Positions 43,853 through 53,304 of a stretch of 64,000 bases of DNA are shown in pieces (the first letter of the stretch is position 1; every line of letters starts with the position of its first letter). The position numbers and the translations under genes are program-made. Under the pieces are notes generated by a model. That model did no database searches. It had not been told where the DNA came from and saw only the letters and a program-made list of their open reading frames with translations. Origin of the DNA: Brasilonema sennae CENA114 (GTDB lineage: Bacteria > Cyanobacteriota > Cyanobacteriia > Cyanobacteriales > Nostocaceae); the NCBI RefSeq assembly GCF_006968745.1, contig NZ_CP030118.1, forward strand, positions 6,964,284 through 7,028,283. The letters run 5' to 3'.

Positions 43853-44718
43853 TTCTTAAGTGTTTTTTGCATTCCCCAAAAAATCAAATTCGCTTCAACA
43901 TTCAAACTATCTACAATCTCAGGAAACTGCGATGCTCCTTTAGGAGCCTTCATGGGCGATCGCATATAATTTACCAGCAAAGTGCGATCGCCCCCAGTCA
44001 TCACAACATTCCCTTGCGGAAAATCCCGCCACCAAGCCTCTATAAAATCTTTGATTCCAGCAACTAGAGTGTAAATAACCCCGCTTTGTATTGCTTCTTT
44101 TGTATTTAGAGCATATCTGTGAGGAAGTTGCTGGGGTAACTCTACTGTTGGTAATTGTCCTGTTTTTCCAGCAAGAGTAGCAAGCTGCAAGCCCAATCCT
44201 GGAAGAATTGCGCCTCCAACCAAATGTTGGTTAGCATCCGCACCAGTGAAGGTTAGTGCTGTCCCCGCATCAATCACCAGTATAGGAAAACCCCAATTCT
44301 GCCCAGCACCCAATAAAGCTAACGCACGATCAATTCCGAGTGTGGGATAAATTCCCTTTATAGGAACTTGGTCTAAAGTAAGGATGCGAACATTAGGATA
44401 ACTTTGCCATAGTGCGGTTTGACTAGGAACAACCGACGCTAGGATTATAGGAGGAGGAGAGGACACAGATGAGCAGAGTGTTTTTAGAGAATCTTCTATG
44501 TTTCCGTGTCTTGCTTTCCCAGTTGCTTCATCGTTTGGGAAAATCTCTAGTAATAAATCCTTCAACGTTTGAGATTGAGACAGTCGCTGAATAACATCTG
44601 CTGGTAGATAGTCTGTGTCCCAAGCATAAATAAGCGTATCGCCTGTAAAGTACGCCCAATGCAGTCGGGAATTTCCAATCATCAAAGCTAGCCACAAAGA
44701 GCTATTAGCCAGTGACAT
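43843..44718 (-). CDS. coaX: Type III pantothenate kinase
   Basis: 291 aa ASKHA-fold kinase for the first step of coenzyme A synthesis. Motifs: ALMIGNSRLHW (phosphate loop region, D-x-G-N-T/S-R variant with Met-Ile before Gly), GIDRALALLGA, IDAGTALTFTG (catalytic Asp region), GGAILPGLGLQ and VVMTGGD. CoaX is the usual cyanobacterial pantothenate kinase. It is longer than average because of a polar insert around residues 55-95. It is divergent from the flavodiiron operon. Confidence 0.88.
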   Translation of the reverse strand: MSLANSSLWLALMIGNSRLHWAYFTGDTLIYAWDTDYLPADVIQRLSQSQTLKDLLLEIFPNDEATGKARHGNIEDSLKTLCSSVSSPPPIILASVVPSQTALWQSYPNVRILTLDQVPIKGIYPTLGIDRALALLGAGQNWGFPILVIDAGTALTFTGADANQHLVGGAILPGLGLQLATLAGKTGQLPTVELPQQLPHRYALNTKEAIQSGVIYTLVAGIKDFIEAWWRDFPQGNVVMTGGDRTLLVNYMRSPMKAPKGASQFPEIVDSLNVEANLIFWGMQKTLKNYE

Positions 44719-44886
44719 CCTCGTTTGCTAAGACAACGTTTGGGCTTGTAAGCAACAACATACTAACACTATTTGATACTTTTATTTTTTTTAACCTGAG
44801 GATAAAAATTTTAAACAAAATTTACAAAATAAACATGTCACAATAGGGACAGAGTAATAAATACTCAATTGCTAAGGAGACTAGTT

Positions 44887-46611
44887 ATGGTAGCGCTCAC
44901 CGAAAAAACCAAAAAAAAGCTAACCATCGAGACTGTAGAGATTGCCTCCGAGACGACGGCAATTCGGTCTTTGGATTGGGATCGCGATCGCTTTGATATC
45001 GAGTTCGGTCTACAAAACGGTACTACCTACAATTCATTTCTGATACGCGCTGAAAAAATAGCGCTGGTTGACACCTCCCACGAAAAGTTTCGTCAGCTGT
45101 ATTTAGATACCCTTAAAGATCTTGTTGATCCAGCAGATATTCAATATCTTATTATCAGCCACACTGAGCCAGACCACAGCGGTTTAGTGAAAGATGTTTT
45201 GCAACTTGCGCCGGATGTAACGGTTGTTGGTTCTAAAGTTGCTATCCAATTTTTGGAGAATATGGTGCATCGTCCGTTTCAGCGGAAAATTGTCAAGAAT
45301 GGCGATCGCCTGGATCTAGGCAACGGACACGAACTAGAATTTGTCATCGCACCAAATTTACACTGGCCCGACACCATCTTTAGCTTTGACCACAAAACCC
45401 AAACTTTGTTCACCTGTGATGCGTTTGGGATGCACTATTGCTCAGATAGCACGTTTGACGAAGACTTAAAAGCTATAGAAGCAGACTATCAATATTACTA
45501 TGAATGTCTGATGGCTCCCAATGCCCGTTCAGTTATCTCTGCTCTCAAGCGGATGGATGAACTGGAAAAAATCAGCATGATTGCTACAGGTCACGGACCA
45601 TTATTACAACATAACGTTGACGAACTCACTGGGCGTTATCGCACTTGGAGCAAAACACAAGCGAAGGCAGAAACTACCATAGGAGTCTTTTACGTTTCAG
45701 ATTACGGCTATGGAACTCGCCTAGCTCAAGCAATTGCCACGGGTATCACCAAAACTGGCGTCGCTACAGAAATGGTAGACTTACGTGCAGGCATTGACTT
45801 ACAAGAATTACGGGAACTTGTAGGTCGTTGTGATGGTATTGTTGTTGGAATGCCTCCAGCTTCTGGTGCAGCAAATATCCAAGCTGCCATCAGCACTATT
45901 TTAGGCTCAGTTCATGAAAAACAAGGAGTGGGCATTTTTGAATCAGGCGGTGGTGATGACGAACCAATTGACCCGTTGCTGAGTAAATTCCGGAATTTGG
46001 GCTTAATAGCAGCGTTTCCAGGAATTCGGATCAAACAAACACCCACAGAAAACACTTACAAGCAGTGTGAAGAATCCGGAACAGACATAGCACAGTGGGT
46101 GACACGCGATCGCTCGGTCAAGCAGATGAAATCCTTAGGTGCTGACGTTGACAAAGCGCTAGGTAGAATCAGTGGTGGGTTGTATATTATCACCGCTAAA
46201 AAAGGTGATGTATCCAGTGCCATGTTAGCCTCTTGGGTTTCTCAAGCCAGCTTCAAACCTATAGGAATATCCATAGCTGTCGCCAAAGATAGGGCAATTG
46301 AATCACTCATGCAAGTGGGTGATAAATTTGTTCTAAATGTCTTGGAAGAAGGTAAATATCAAAAATTGATGAAACACTTCCTCAAACGTTTTGCCCCAGG
46401 TGCTGATCGTTTTGAAGGAGTGAAAACCCAGCCAGCCGAAAACGGTGCACCCATCCTTGGAGACGCCCTAGCATATATGGAGTGCGAAGTTATAAGTCGG
46501 ATGGATGGCGGCGATCACTGGCTTGTGTACAGCACCGTATACGCAGGACGAGTGAGTAAGCCAGAAGCGCTAACAGCAGCCCACCACCGTAAAGTCGGAA
46601 ATCATTATTAA
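44887..46611 (+). CDS. flv3: Flavodiiron protein, Flv3-type (canonical diiron ligands)
   Basis: 574 aa from the ATG at 44887 (AAGGAG 7 nt upstream; a TTG at 44869 is less likely). Three domains: metallo-beta-lactamase-like diiron domain, flavodoxin (about 260-400) and C-terminal flavin reductase (about 420-574). Ligands are canonical: His92, Glu94, Asp96, His97 in SHTEPDH, then NLHWPD, CDAFGMHYC and TGHGPLL. Cyanobacterial Flv3 pairs with Flv1 to reduce O2 to water with photosynthetic electrons, protecting PSI under fluctuating light. The SLDWDRDRFDIEFGLQNGTTYNSF segment (read in parts) matches Flv3 as I recall it. Confidence 0.88.
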   Translation: MVALTEKTKKKLTIETVEIASETTAIRSLDWDRDRFDIEFGLQNGTTYNSFLIRAEKIALVDTSHEKFRQLYLDTLKDLVDPADIQYLIISHTEPDHSGLVKDVLQLAPDVTVVGSKVAIQFLENMVHRPFQRKIVKNGDRLDLGNGHELEFVIAPNLHWPDTIFSFDHKTQTLFTCDAFGMHYCSDSTFDEDLKAIEADYQYYYECLMAPNARSVISALKRMDELEKISMIATGHGPLLQHNVDELTGRYRTWSKTQAKAETTIGVFYVSDYGYGTRLAQAIATGITKTGVATEMVDLRAGIDLQELRELVGRCDGIVVGMPPASGAANIQAAISTILGSVHEKQGVGIFESGGGDDEPIDPLLSKFRNLGLIAAFPGIRIKQTPTENTYKQCEESGTDIAQWVTRDRSVKQMKSLGADVDKALGRISGGLYIITAKKGDVSSAMLASWVSQASFKPIGISIAVAKDRAIESLMQVGDKFVLNVLEEGKYQKLMKHFLKRFAPGADRFEGVKTQPAENGAPILGDALAYMECEVISRMDGGDHWLVYSTVYAGRVSKPEALTAAHHRKVGNHY

Positions 46612-46649
46612 CAACACCAGTCTGCTCTACTGATAACTGATAACTGCTT

Positions 46650-47405
46650 ATGACTCTTTTCTGTTTAGTTCACGGTGCTTCCCTGGGCGCTTGGTGTTGG
46701 GAGCTACTCACCCAAGAGATAGAAGCGCGTGGTCATCAGACGGTAGCAGTGGATCTCCCAATTGAAGACCCCACAGCTGGTGTTGTTCAATATGCCGAAG
46801 TTGTGAACAAGGTGCTGCAAGGATTTGAAGACGATGTGGTGCTGGTTGGTCACTCTATGGCATGCTTAACTATTCCTCTGGTTGCCAGCCAGCGTCCAGT
46901 GCGTCAGCTTGTTTTCATTGCTGGGCTGATTCCACATATCGGTTTAAGTCTGTTCGACCAATTTTATGACGAATTAGATCCTAATTTCCTCCAAGCAATA
47001 GGCTATAACCTGCCAGAAGCTGATAAGTTCGAGCAGTTCAGCGATGAGCCAAATATGTTCAATCCGGCAGCACTGAGGATAACCTCTTTACAAGACGAGG
47101 CTGTCGCCAGAGAATTTATCTTTAACGACTGTACCTCAGATGTGGCGCATTGGGCGTTTCCGAAGTTGCGCAATCAGCAGTTTTTATATATGAGTGAGGT
47201 TAGTCCTCTACAAGCTTGGCCAGATGTAAAGTGTACGTATATCGTCTGTGGTGAAGATCGTTGCCTCTCTCCCGCATGGTGTCGATACGCTGCACGCAAA
47301 CGTCTTGGAGTTGATGCAATTGAGTTACCTCGAAGCGGGCATAGCCCAATGTTATCTCATCCTGTTCAGCTCGCCGATATGCTAGCTAAAGTCGCCTCTA
47401 CATAA
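46650..47405 (+). CDS. Alpha/beta hydrolase between the flavodiiron genes
   Basis: 251 aa alpha/beta-hydrolase of the plant esterase/hydroxynitrile lyase-like type. The triad is complete: Ser69 in VGHSMAC, Asp in VCGEDRC (about 207), His in SGHSPML (about 234). It sits 38 bp after the Flv3-type gene and 39 bp before the Flv1-type gene, on the same strand, so it is probably co-transcribed. Its substrate and any link to flavodiiron function are unknown. Confidence 0.85.
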   Translation: MTLFCLVHGASLGAWCWELLTQEIEARGHQTVAVDLPIEDPTAGVVQYAEVVNKVLQGFEDDVVLVGHSMACLTIPLVASQRPVRQLVFIAGLIPHIGLSLFDQFYDELDPNFLQAIGYNLPEADKFEQFSDEPNMFNPAALRITSLQDEAVAREFIFNDCTSDVAHWAFPKLRNQQFLYMSEVSPLQAWPDVKCTYIVCGEDRCLSPAWCRYAARKRLGVDAIELPRSGHSPMLSHPVQLADMLAKVAST

Positions 47406-47444
47406 AACACACAGTTCAATATTAAACCTTATTAAATATGATCT

Positions 47445-49157
47445 ATGCCAGAAACTAAACCTCGTGACGTTCAAGTTTACCCCATCGCAACAGACACAAC
47501 TGTGCTTCGTTCCCGCAGTTGGACACGCCTAAGATTTGAGATAGAATACGCTTTGGCAAAAGGGACAACAGCAAATACTTATCTGATCAAAGGAGATAAA
47601 ATCGCTCTAGTTGACCCTCCAGGAGAAACATTTACAGAAATTTTCCTCAAATCGTTACAGCAACGCTTTGATGTCAAAGAAATTGATTACGTCATTCTTG
47701 GTCACGTCAACCCTAACCGCGCCGCAACTCTCAAAGCTTTGCTGGAACTTGCACCGCAAATCACCTTTGTGTGTTCCAACCCAGGAGCAAAAAGTTTGCG
47801 TGCTGCACTGGAAAACCCAGAATTACCAGTGATGGTGATGCGCGGGGAAGAAACTTTAGATTTGGGCAAAGGTCATGATCTAGAGTTTATCCCCACTCCC
47901 AATCCTCGATACCCAGATCTACTTTGTACCTACGATCCCCAAACAGAAATTCTCTACACAGATAAACTTTTTGCAGCACATATTTGTGGCGACCAAGTTT
48001 TTGATGAAGGTTGGGAAATCTTTAACGAAGATAGACGCTATTATTTTGATTGCATCATCGCTCCCCATGCTCGTCAAGTCGAAACAGCACTGGATAAACT
48101 TAGCGACTTATCCGTGAGGATGTATGCGACTGGACATGGACCTCTGGTACGCTACAGCTTAATCGAACTAACAGAGTTTTATCGCCAATGGTGTCAGGAG
48201 CAAGCATCGCAAGAGACATCTGTGGCGTTGATTTATGCTTCTGCGTATGGAAGTACGGCGACTCTTGCCCAAGCGATCGCTCGTGGGATGACAAAAGCGG
48301 GCGTTGCTGTAGAATCAATTAACTGCGAATTTGCTGAACCAGAAGAAATCAGGGCTGCTGTGGAAAAAGCGTCTGGCTTTGTGATTGGTTCTCCTACACT
48401 TGGAGGTCATGCACCGACTCCCGTGCAAGTCGCTTTGGGTATTGTGCTTTCCACTGCGACTAACAACAAACTTGCTGGTGTCTTTGGTTCTTTTGGCTGG
48501 AGTGGCGAAGCAGTCGATATTATTGAGGGTAAACTGAAGGATGCTGGCTATCGATTTGGTTTTGATACTATCAGGGTGAAGTTTAAACCTGATGATGCCA
48601 CCCTGCAAATGTGTGAAGAAGCAGGAACCGACTTTGCTCAAGCACTCAAGAAAGCTAAAAAAGTGCGCACTCCAAGCCAAAGCGCCACAACTACAGAACA
48701 AGCAGTCGGGCGCGTTGTTGGTTCACTGTGTATCCTCACAGCAAAACAAGGCGATATCTCCAGTGCAATGTTAGCCTCTTGGGTATCGCAAGCAAGCTTT
48801 AATCCTCCTGGTTTAACAATTGCTGTCGCAAAAGACAGAGCAGTGGAATCACTGACGCATTCTGGTAGTAAATTTGCCTTAAATGTCTTGAAAGAAGGAA
48901 ATCACATCGGCTTAATGAAGCACTTCCTCAAACCTTTTGGTCCAGGACAAAACCGATTCGACGGCGTCGCAAGTAAAGAAGGTGAAAATGGTTCTCCTGT
49001 TCTGAATGATGCCTTAGCTTATTTAGAGTGCTCCGTAAAAAACCGGATGGAAGTAGGTGACCATTGGCTTGTTTATGCAACCGTGGATAATGGCAAAGTA
49101 CTAGACGCTAAGGGAATTACTGCTGTGCATCATCGTAAGTCGGGTAATCATTATTAA
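47445..49157 (+). CDS. flv1: Flavodiiron protein, Flv1-type (non-canonical diiron site)
   Basis: 570 aa with the same three domains as its neighbour. The diiron ligands are substituted: HVNPNR (His87, Asn89, Asn91, Arg92) replaces HxExDH and TPNPRYPD replaces NLHWPD, the feature that separates Flv1/Flv2 from Flv3/Flv4. The adjacent canonical partner points to an Flv1/Flv3 heterodimer. A decayed copy of its last ~410 bp lies at 55055-55466. Confidence 0.87.
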   Translation: MPETKPRDVQVYPIATDTTVLRSRSWTRLRFEIEYALAKGTTANTYLIKGDKIALVDPPGETFTEIFLKSLQQRFDVKEIDYVILGHVNPNRAATLKALLELAPQITFVCSNPGAKSLRAALENPELPVMVMRGEETLDLGKGHDLEFIPTPNPRYPDLLCTYDPQTEILYTDKLFAAHICGDQVFDEGWEIFNEDRRYYFDCIIAPHARQVETALDKLSDLSVRMYATGHGPLVRYSLIELTEFYRQWCQEQASQETSVALIYASAYGSTATLAQAIARGMTKAGVAVESINCEFAEPEEIRAAVEKASGFVIGSPTLGGHAPTPVQVALGIVLSTATNNKLAGVFGSFGWSGEAVDIIEGKLKDAGYRFGFDTIRVKFKPDDATLQMCEEAGTDFAQALKKAKKVRTPSQSATTTEQAVGRVVGSLCILTAKQGDISSAMLASWVSQASFNPPGLTIAVAKDRAVESLTHSGSKFALNVLKEGNHIGLMKHFLKPFGPGQNRFDGVASKEGENGSPVLNDALAYLECSVKNRMEVGDHWLVYATVDNGKVLDAKGITAVHHRKSGNHY

Positions 49158-49435
49158 GGTGAGTCTGAGAGAAGTCTGAGCGCCGGCTTCCGGCGATCAG
49201 AACTATGCCCTTCAGGCACGCTGCGCGTTCGCCCTTGGCGTGCGCTTGCGCTTACGGTGATTTTGAATGATAAGCAATGTAGAGACGTAGCACGCTACGT
49301 CTCTACATTTTACAAAAAGTCATTATATAAATAACAATTTAATGATTAAATATTAAACTAATATCACAGTTTGAAGCTTGCTCTTGTCAACTTTCAGGAA
49401 GCTAGCTGATTCGTTGAGGGGAAATTAGCCAAGAT
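49158..49435. other. flv1-urtA spacer with palindromic repeats
   Basis: 278 bp. 49165-49262 is a composite of dispersed palindromes (GAAGTCTGAGCGCCGGCTTC, then ATGCCCTTCAGGCACGC-type). A 12-bp stem GTAGAGACGTAG (49279-49290) / CTACGTCTCTAC (49295-49306) follows and could terminate flv1. Between 49320 and the urtA start I found no perfect NtcA box (GTA-N8-TAC). Confidence 0.6.
49279..49306. terminator. Dispersed GTAGAGACGTAG palindrome behind flv1
   Basis: A 12-bp stem with CACG loop followed by ATTTT. The same palindrome (one arm slightly diverged) follows the flv1 pseudogene at 55499-55526. It may act as terminator, but it is also a repeat family in these genomes. Confidence 0.5.
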
Positions 49436-50752
49436 ATGAGTAGACAATTTAACCGACGTAGGTTTTTGATTTACAGTTCTGCAAGTATTGGTAGCAGCAT
49501 CCTTCTGAAGGCTTGCGCTAATAACACCCCAACCGCTACGAACAGTCCAGCCACCTCTAGCAATGCTTCTCCTGTAGCTGCGGCTAATAGTGAAACCATC
49601 AAGGTAGGTGTTCTGCACTCCCTTAGTGGCACAATGGCTATTAGTGAAAAAAGTGTCGTCGATGCTGAGAAATTAGCCATCAAAGAAATTAATGCCAATG
49701 GTGGGGTGTTAGGAAAACAAATTGAAGCCATTATTGAAGATGGTGCTTCTAACTGGGATACTTTTAGAGAAAAAGCCACCAAGTTGATTGATCAAGATAA
49801 AGTCGCTGTAGTTTTTGGTTGTTGGACTTCAGCTAGCCGCAAAAATGTTAAACCAGTCTTTGAAAGTAAAGACCATATGCTGTGGTATCCGGTGCAGTAT
49901 GAAGGTCAAGAGTGTTCTAAAAACATTTTTTACACAGGTGCAGCGCCAAATCAACAAATTGAACCTTCTGTTGATTGGTTGTTAAAAAATAAAGGCAAAG
50001 AATTCTTTTTAGTAGGCTCAGACTACGTTTTTCCTCGTACTGCTAACAATATTATCAAAGCCCAATTAGAAGCTCTAAGCCGAAAAACAGTTGGTGAAGA
50101 TTACTTACCCTTGGGTAATACAGAAGTTACACCAATCATCACAAAAATTAAGCAAGCTTTGCCCAACGGTGGAGTCATTTATAACACCTTAAATGGTGAT
50201 AGCAATGTAGCTTTCTTTAAACAGTTAAAAGGTGCTGGATTAACACCAGACAAATACCCTTCTATGTCTGTAAGTATTGCCGAAGAAGAAGTTAAGGCAA
50301 TTGGTGTTGAGTATCTCAAAGGTCACTACGCTGCTTGGAATTACTTCCAAACAGTAGACACTCCTGCTAATAAGAAATTTGTCGCGGCATTTAAACAAGA
50401 ATATGGTGCAGACCGGGTAACAAATGACCCTATGGAAGCCGCATATATCGCCGTTTATTTGTGGAAGCAAGCAGTAGAAAAAGCGGGTAGTCCTGATTTA
50501 GCTAAAGTCCGTGCTGCGGCTTATGGTCAAACCATAGATGCACCTGAAGGAAAAGTGACAGTAAATGCTAATCATCACATATCCAAAGTTGTGCGGATTG
50601 GTCAAGTTAGAGATGATGGTTTGTTTAATATTATCTATACTACACCTGCACCAGTTGAGCCAGTTCCTTGGAATCAATTTGTGAAAGAGACTAAGGGATT
50701 TGCTTGTGATTGGTCAGATCCAGCTAAGGGCGGTAAGTACAAAAAAGTCTAA
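49436..50752 (+). CDS. urtA: Urea ABC transporter substrate-binding protein
   Basis: 438 aa periplasmic urea-binding lipoprotein. The N-terminus has a Tat-like R-R-R-F-L and a lipobox L-K-A-C (Cys27), then a Thr/Ser/Ala-rich linker. The binding domain has UrtA hallmarks: VGVLHSLSGTMAISE, VFGCWTSASRKNV, LWYPVQYEGQE and NHHISKVVRIGQV. It is the first gene of a complete urtABCDE set for high-affinity urea uptake; in cyanobacteria this operon is usually under NtcA nitrogen control, though no clear site is visible here. Confidence 0.95.
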   Translation: MSRQFNRRRFLIYSSASIGSSILLKACANNTPTATNSPATSSNASPVAAANSETIKVGVLHSLSGTMAISEKSVVDAEKLAIKEINANGGVLGKQIEAIIEDGASNWDTFREKATKLIDQDKVAVVFGCWTSASRKNVKPVFESKDHMLWYPVQYEGQECSKNIFYTGAAPNQQIEPSVDWLLKNKGKEFFLVGSDYVFPRTANNIIKAQLEALSRKTVGEDYLPLGNTEVTPIITKIKQALPNGGVIYNTLNGDSNVAFFKQLKGAGLTPDKYPSMSVSIAEEEVKAIGVEYLKGHYAAWNYFQTVDTPANKKFVAAFKQEYGADRVTNDPMEAAYIAVYLWKQAVEKAGSPDLAKVRAAAYGQTIDAPEGKVTVNANHHISKVVRIGQVRDDGLFNIIYTTPAPVEPVPWNQFVKETKGFACDWSDPAKGGKYKKV

Positions 50753-50994
50753 TTAGTCATTAGTCATTAGTTAATATAGCAATCCTAAATCATTTGTAAA
50801 ATTCTCTCTTCCCTCTTTTCTTGGCGTTCTTGGCGACGCCAGTCGCCTACGGAGGGAAACCCTCCTGCACCGCTGGCTCGTCTTGGCGGTTCGATATTTT
50901 GACAACTCAAATAGGATTGCTATAGTTAGGATTTTAACTCTTCAGTTTTGACTCATTACTAGAAAACAAGCTTATAGCTGCTGGAGAAAAATAA
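50753..50994. other. urtA-urtB spacer occupied by a MITE-like element
   Basis: 242 bp, almost filled by the element at 50775-50924. Its interior carries a further dispersed palindrome (GGAGGGAAACCCTCC near 50853). It separates urtA from urtBCDE and may lower downstream expression relative to the binding protein. Confidence 0.55.
50775..50924. mobile_element. MITE-like element with TATAGCAATCCTA ends
   Basis: 13-bp perfect inverted ends TATAGCAATCCTA (50775-50787) and TAGGATTGCTATA (50912-50924); same family as 41162-41424. Confidence 0.6.
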
Positions 50995-52155
50995 GTGTTA
51001 ACAGGTTTCTTAGATGCTGTATTTAATGGTATTAGCATCGGTTCTGTGTTATTAATTGCCGCCTTGGGATTAGCCATTATATTTGGCTTGATGGGTGTCA
51101 TTAATATGGCCCATGGTGAATTGATGATGTTTGGGGCTTATACAACATTTGTTGTGCAGAATGGCTGTAAACAATTAGGCGGTTTTTGGTTTGAAATTTA
51201 TATATTTTTGGCGTTAATTATCGCTTTCATTTTCACAGCATTTATCGGATTAATTCTTGAAAGAGGTGTGATTCGTTACCTCTATGGACGACCCCTAGAG
51301 ACTCTGCTAGCAACTTGGGGAGTAAGTTTAATTTTTCAGCAGTTTGTCCGTAGTGCGAATTTGGTCTTAGTAATTGGCTTAGTCTTGTTTTCTCTATTGT
51401 TTTTTGGTGGGTTATGGTTTTTAAATTCCCGCACAAATTTAGAGAGAATTCGTAACTGGGTTGTGTGGGTAGTACTATTGCTATCGCTGGGGATAACAAC
51501 AGCAACTTGTAATTTATTAAGTCAAACTTATCAGCTAGCAGTAACTAAACCTTGGTTTGGCGCACAAAATGTAGATGTAACAGCACCTAGTTGGTTACAA
51601 ACTGGCATATCTTTAGGTGGTGTACAATTACCATTTGCCAGATTATTTATTATTGCTTTGACAATAATTTGTGTAGTAGGAATTTATCTATTCTTACAAC
51701 GTTCTAGCTGGGGATTAAGAATTCGGGCTGTGACACAAAAGCGGAGTATGAGTGCTTGTTTAGGTATCCCAACTCAAAAAGTTGATGCGATCACTTTTGC
51801 TTTGGGTTCTGGTTTAGCTGGAGTGGCTGGTTGCGCGATTAGTTTGCTCGGTTCTGTAGGCCCAAATACTGGACAAAATTATATTATCGACACTTTTATG
51901 GTTGTGGTTGTTGGCGGTGTGGGTAATTTAGCAGGTACTATTGTAGCTGCCTTGGGAATTGGCACAGCTAACTTTTTAATTGGTTCTGGGACTCTAGCTT
52001 TGTTGTTAACTCCTGTTAAGCCTCTGGCGGATTTATTGACGTTTTTTGCTACCACAAGTATGGCCAAGGTGATGGTATTTATGCTAATTATTTTATTTTT
52101 ACAGTGGAAGCCTGCGGGGATTTTTCCACAAAAAGGTCGTAGTGTTGATGTTTAA
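50995..52155 (+). CDS. urtB: Urea ABC transporter permease UrtB
   Basis: 386 aa LivH-type permease. The GTG start has GGAG about 9 nt upstream. Conserved segments: ALGLAIIFGLMGVINMAHGE, ETLLATWGVSL, VTQKRSMSACLGIPTQKVD and VVGGVGNLAGTIVAALG. Between GVSLIFQQFVRS and FGAQNV an insertion of roughly 70 residues adds about two hydrophobic helices compared with the proteobacterial form as I recall it. Confidence 0.94.
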   Translation: MLTGFLDAVFNGISIGSVLLIAALGLAIIFGLMGVINMAHGELMMFGAYTTFVVQNGCKQLGGFWFEIYIFLALIIAFIFTAFIGLILERGVIRYLYGRPLETLLATWGVSLIFQQFVRSANLVLVIGLVLFSLLFFGGLWFLNSRTNLERIRNWVVWVVLLLSLGITTATCNLLSQTYQLAVTKPWFGAQNVDVTAPSWLQTGISLGGVQLPFARLFIIALTIICVVGIYLFLQRSSWGLRIRAVTQKRSMSACLGIPTQKVDAITFALGSGLAGVAGCAISLLGSVGPNTGQNYIIDTFMVVVVGGVGNLAGTIVAALGIGTANFLIGSGTLALLLTPVKPLADLLTFFATTSMAKVMVFMLIILFLQWKPAGIFPQKGRSVDV

Positions 52156-52185
52156 TCTCACACATAGACGTGAAGGACATAGAGG

Positions 52186-53304
52186 ATGAAGAAGGGAGGA
52201 AGGTTAATATTAATTGAAGTTGGGGTGGTGATGGTGATTGCACTCATCCTCATCTTAATTATGCCAGTGGTGCTATCAGAATTTCGCTTGAATTTGTTGG
52301 GGCGATTTTTGTCACTGGCGATTGTGGCTTTAGCTATTGATTTGATTTGGGGTTATACTGGCTTACTAAGTTTGGGACATGGTATTTTCTTTGGTTTGGG
52401 TGGATATGCGATCGCGATGTACCTGAAACTGCAAGTCCCTGTTGGTGAGTTACCTGATTTTATGGGGCTGTATGGTATCACCGAACTTCCCTGGTTTTGG
52501 CGACCTTTTTATTCTTTCCCGATAGCAATAGCGGCTGTAGTGATACTTCCAGGTTTGCTGGCAGGATTATTGGGATATTTAGTATTCCGCAATCGCATTA
52601 AGGGAGTTTATTTTTCGATTTTGACCCAAGCCGCAACTATTGTATTTTTCAATTTTTTTAACGGTCAACAACAATTTTTCAACGGTACTAATGGGCTGAT
52701 AGATTTTACAACTTTGTTTGGTGCAACCGTCAGTGATCCTAAAACAAAATTTGTTTTCTATACTCTCACAGTATTGTTTCTCGCTGCTACCTACGGGGTT
52801 TGTCGCTGGCTGACAAGTGGACGTTTTGGACGACTTTTGATAGCTATTCGGGATGACGAAAATCGGGTAAGATTTTCTGGTTATGACCCCACAGATTTTA
52901 AAACATTAGTGTTTACAATATCGGGTGCGATCGCAGGCGTAGCAGGAGCATTTTACACCCTACAAAGTGGTTCTGTATCACCCAGAGCAATGGATATTGC
53001 TTTTTCTATTGAAATGGTAATTTGGGTAGCCGTGGGGGGACGTGCGACATTAATCGGGGGAATTGTGGGAACTTTGTTAGTCAATTATGCCCGTGCTTTT
53101 TTGAGTGAACAATTTCCCGAAATCTGGCTATTTTTCCAAGGCGCACTATTTTTAATTGTCGTGACAGTCCTTCCTGACGGCTTAGTAGGATGGTTGCGTA
53201 GTCAAAACATTCCTCTTTTCAAACGCCCTCAACAAATTTCTACATATCCCAGCTTGGAAGAAGACACAGAAGTGCAACATGAACGCCAAAATCTTGGAAA
53301 CTGA
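52186..53304 (+). CDS. urtC: Urea ABC transporter permease UrtC
   Basis: 372 aa LivM-type permease with about nine hydrophobic segments and the family motif IDLIWGYTGLLSLGHGIFFGLGGYA (read in parts), RLLIAIRDDENRVRFSGYDP, and SVSPRAMDIAFSIEMVIWVAVGG (read in parts). It ends by overlapping the urtD start by 26 bp, implying coupled translation. Confidence 0.95.
   Translation: MKKGGRLILIEVGVVMVIALILILIMPVVLSEFRLNLLGRFLSLAIVALAIDLIWGYTGLLSLGHGIFFGLGGYAIAMYLKLQVPVGELPDFMGLYGITELPWFWRPFYSFPIAIAAVVILPGLLAGLLGYLVFRNRIKGVYFSILTQAATIVFFNFFNGQQQFFNGTNGLIDFTTLFGATVSDPKTKFVFYTLTVLFLAATYGVCRWLTSGRFGRLLIAIRDDENRVRFSGYDPTDFKTLVFTISGAIAGVAGAFYTLQSGSVSPRAMDIAFSIEMVIWVAVGGRATLIGGIVGTLLVNYARAFLSEQFPEIWLFFQGALFLIVVTVLPDGLVGWLRSQNIPLFKRPQQISTYPSLEEDTEVQHERQNLGN

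Noticed and set aside
49320..49435. NtcA-activated promoter before urtA
   Set aside because: Expected from cyanobacterial precedent, but no perfect GTA-N8-TAC is present in this spacer.
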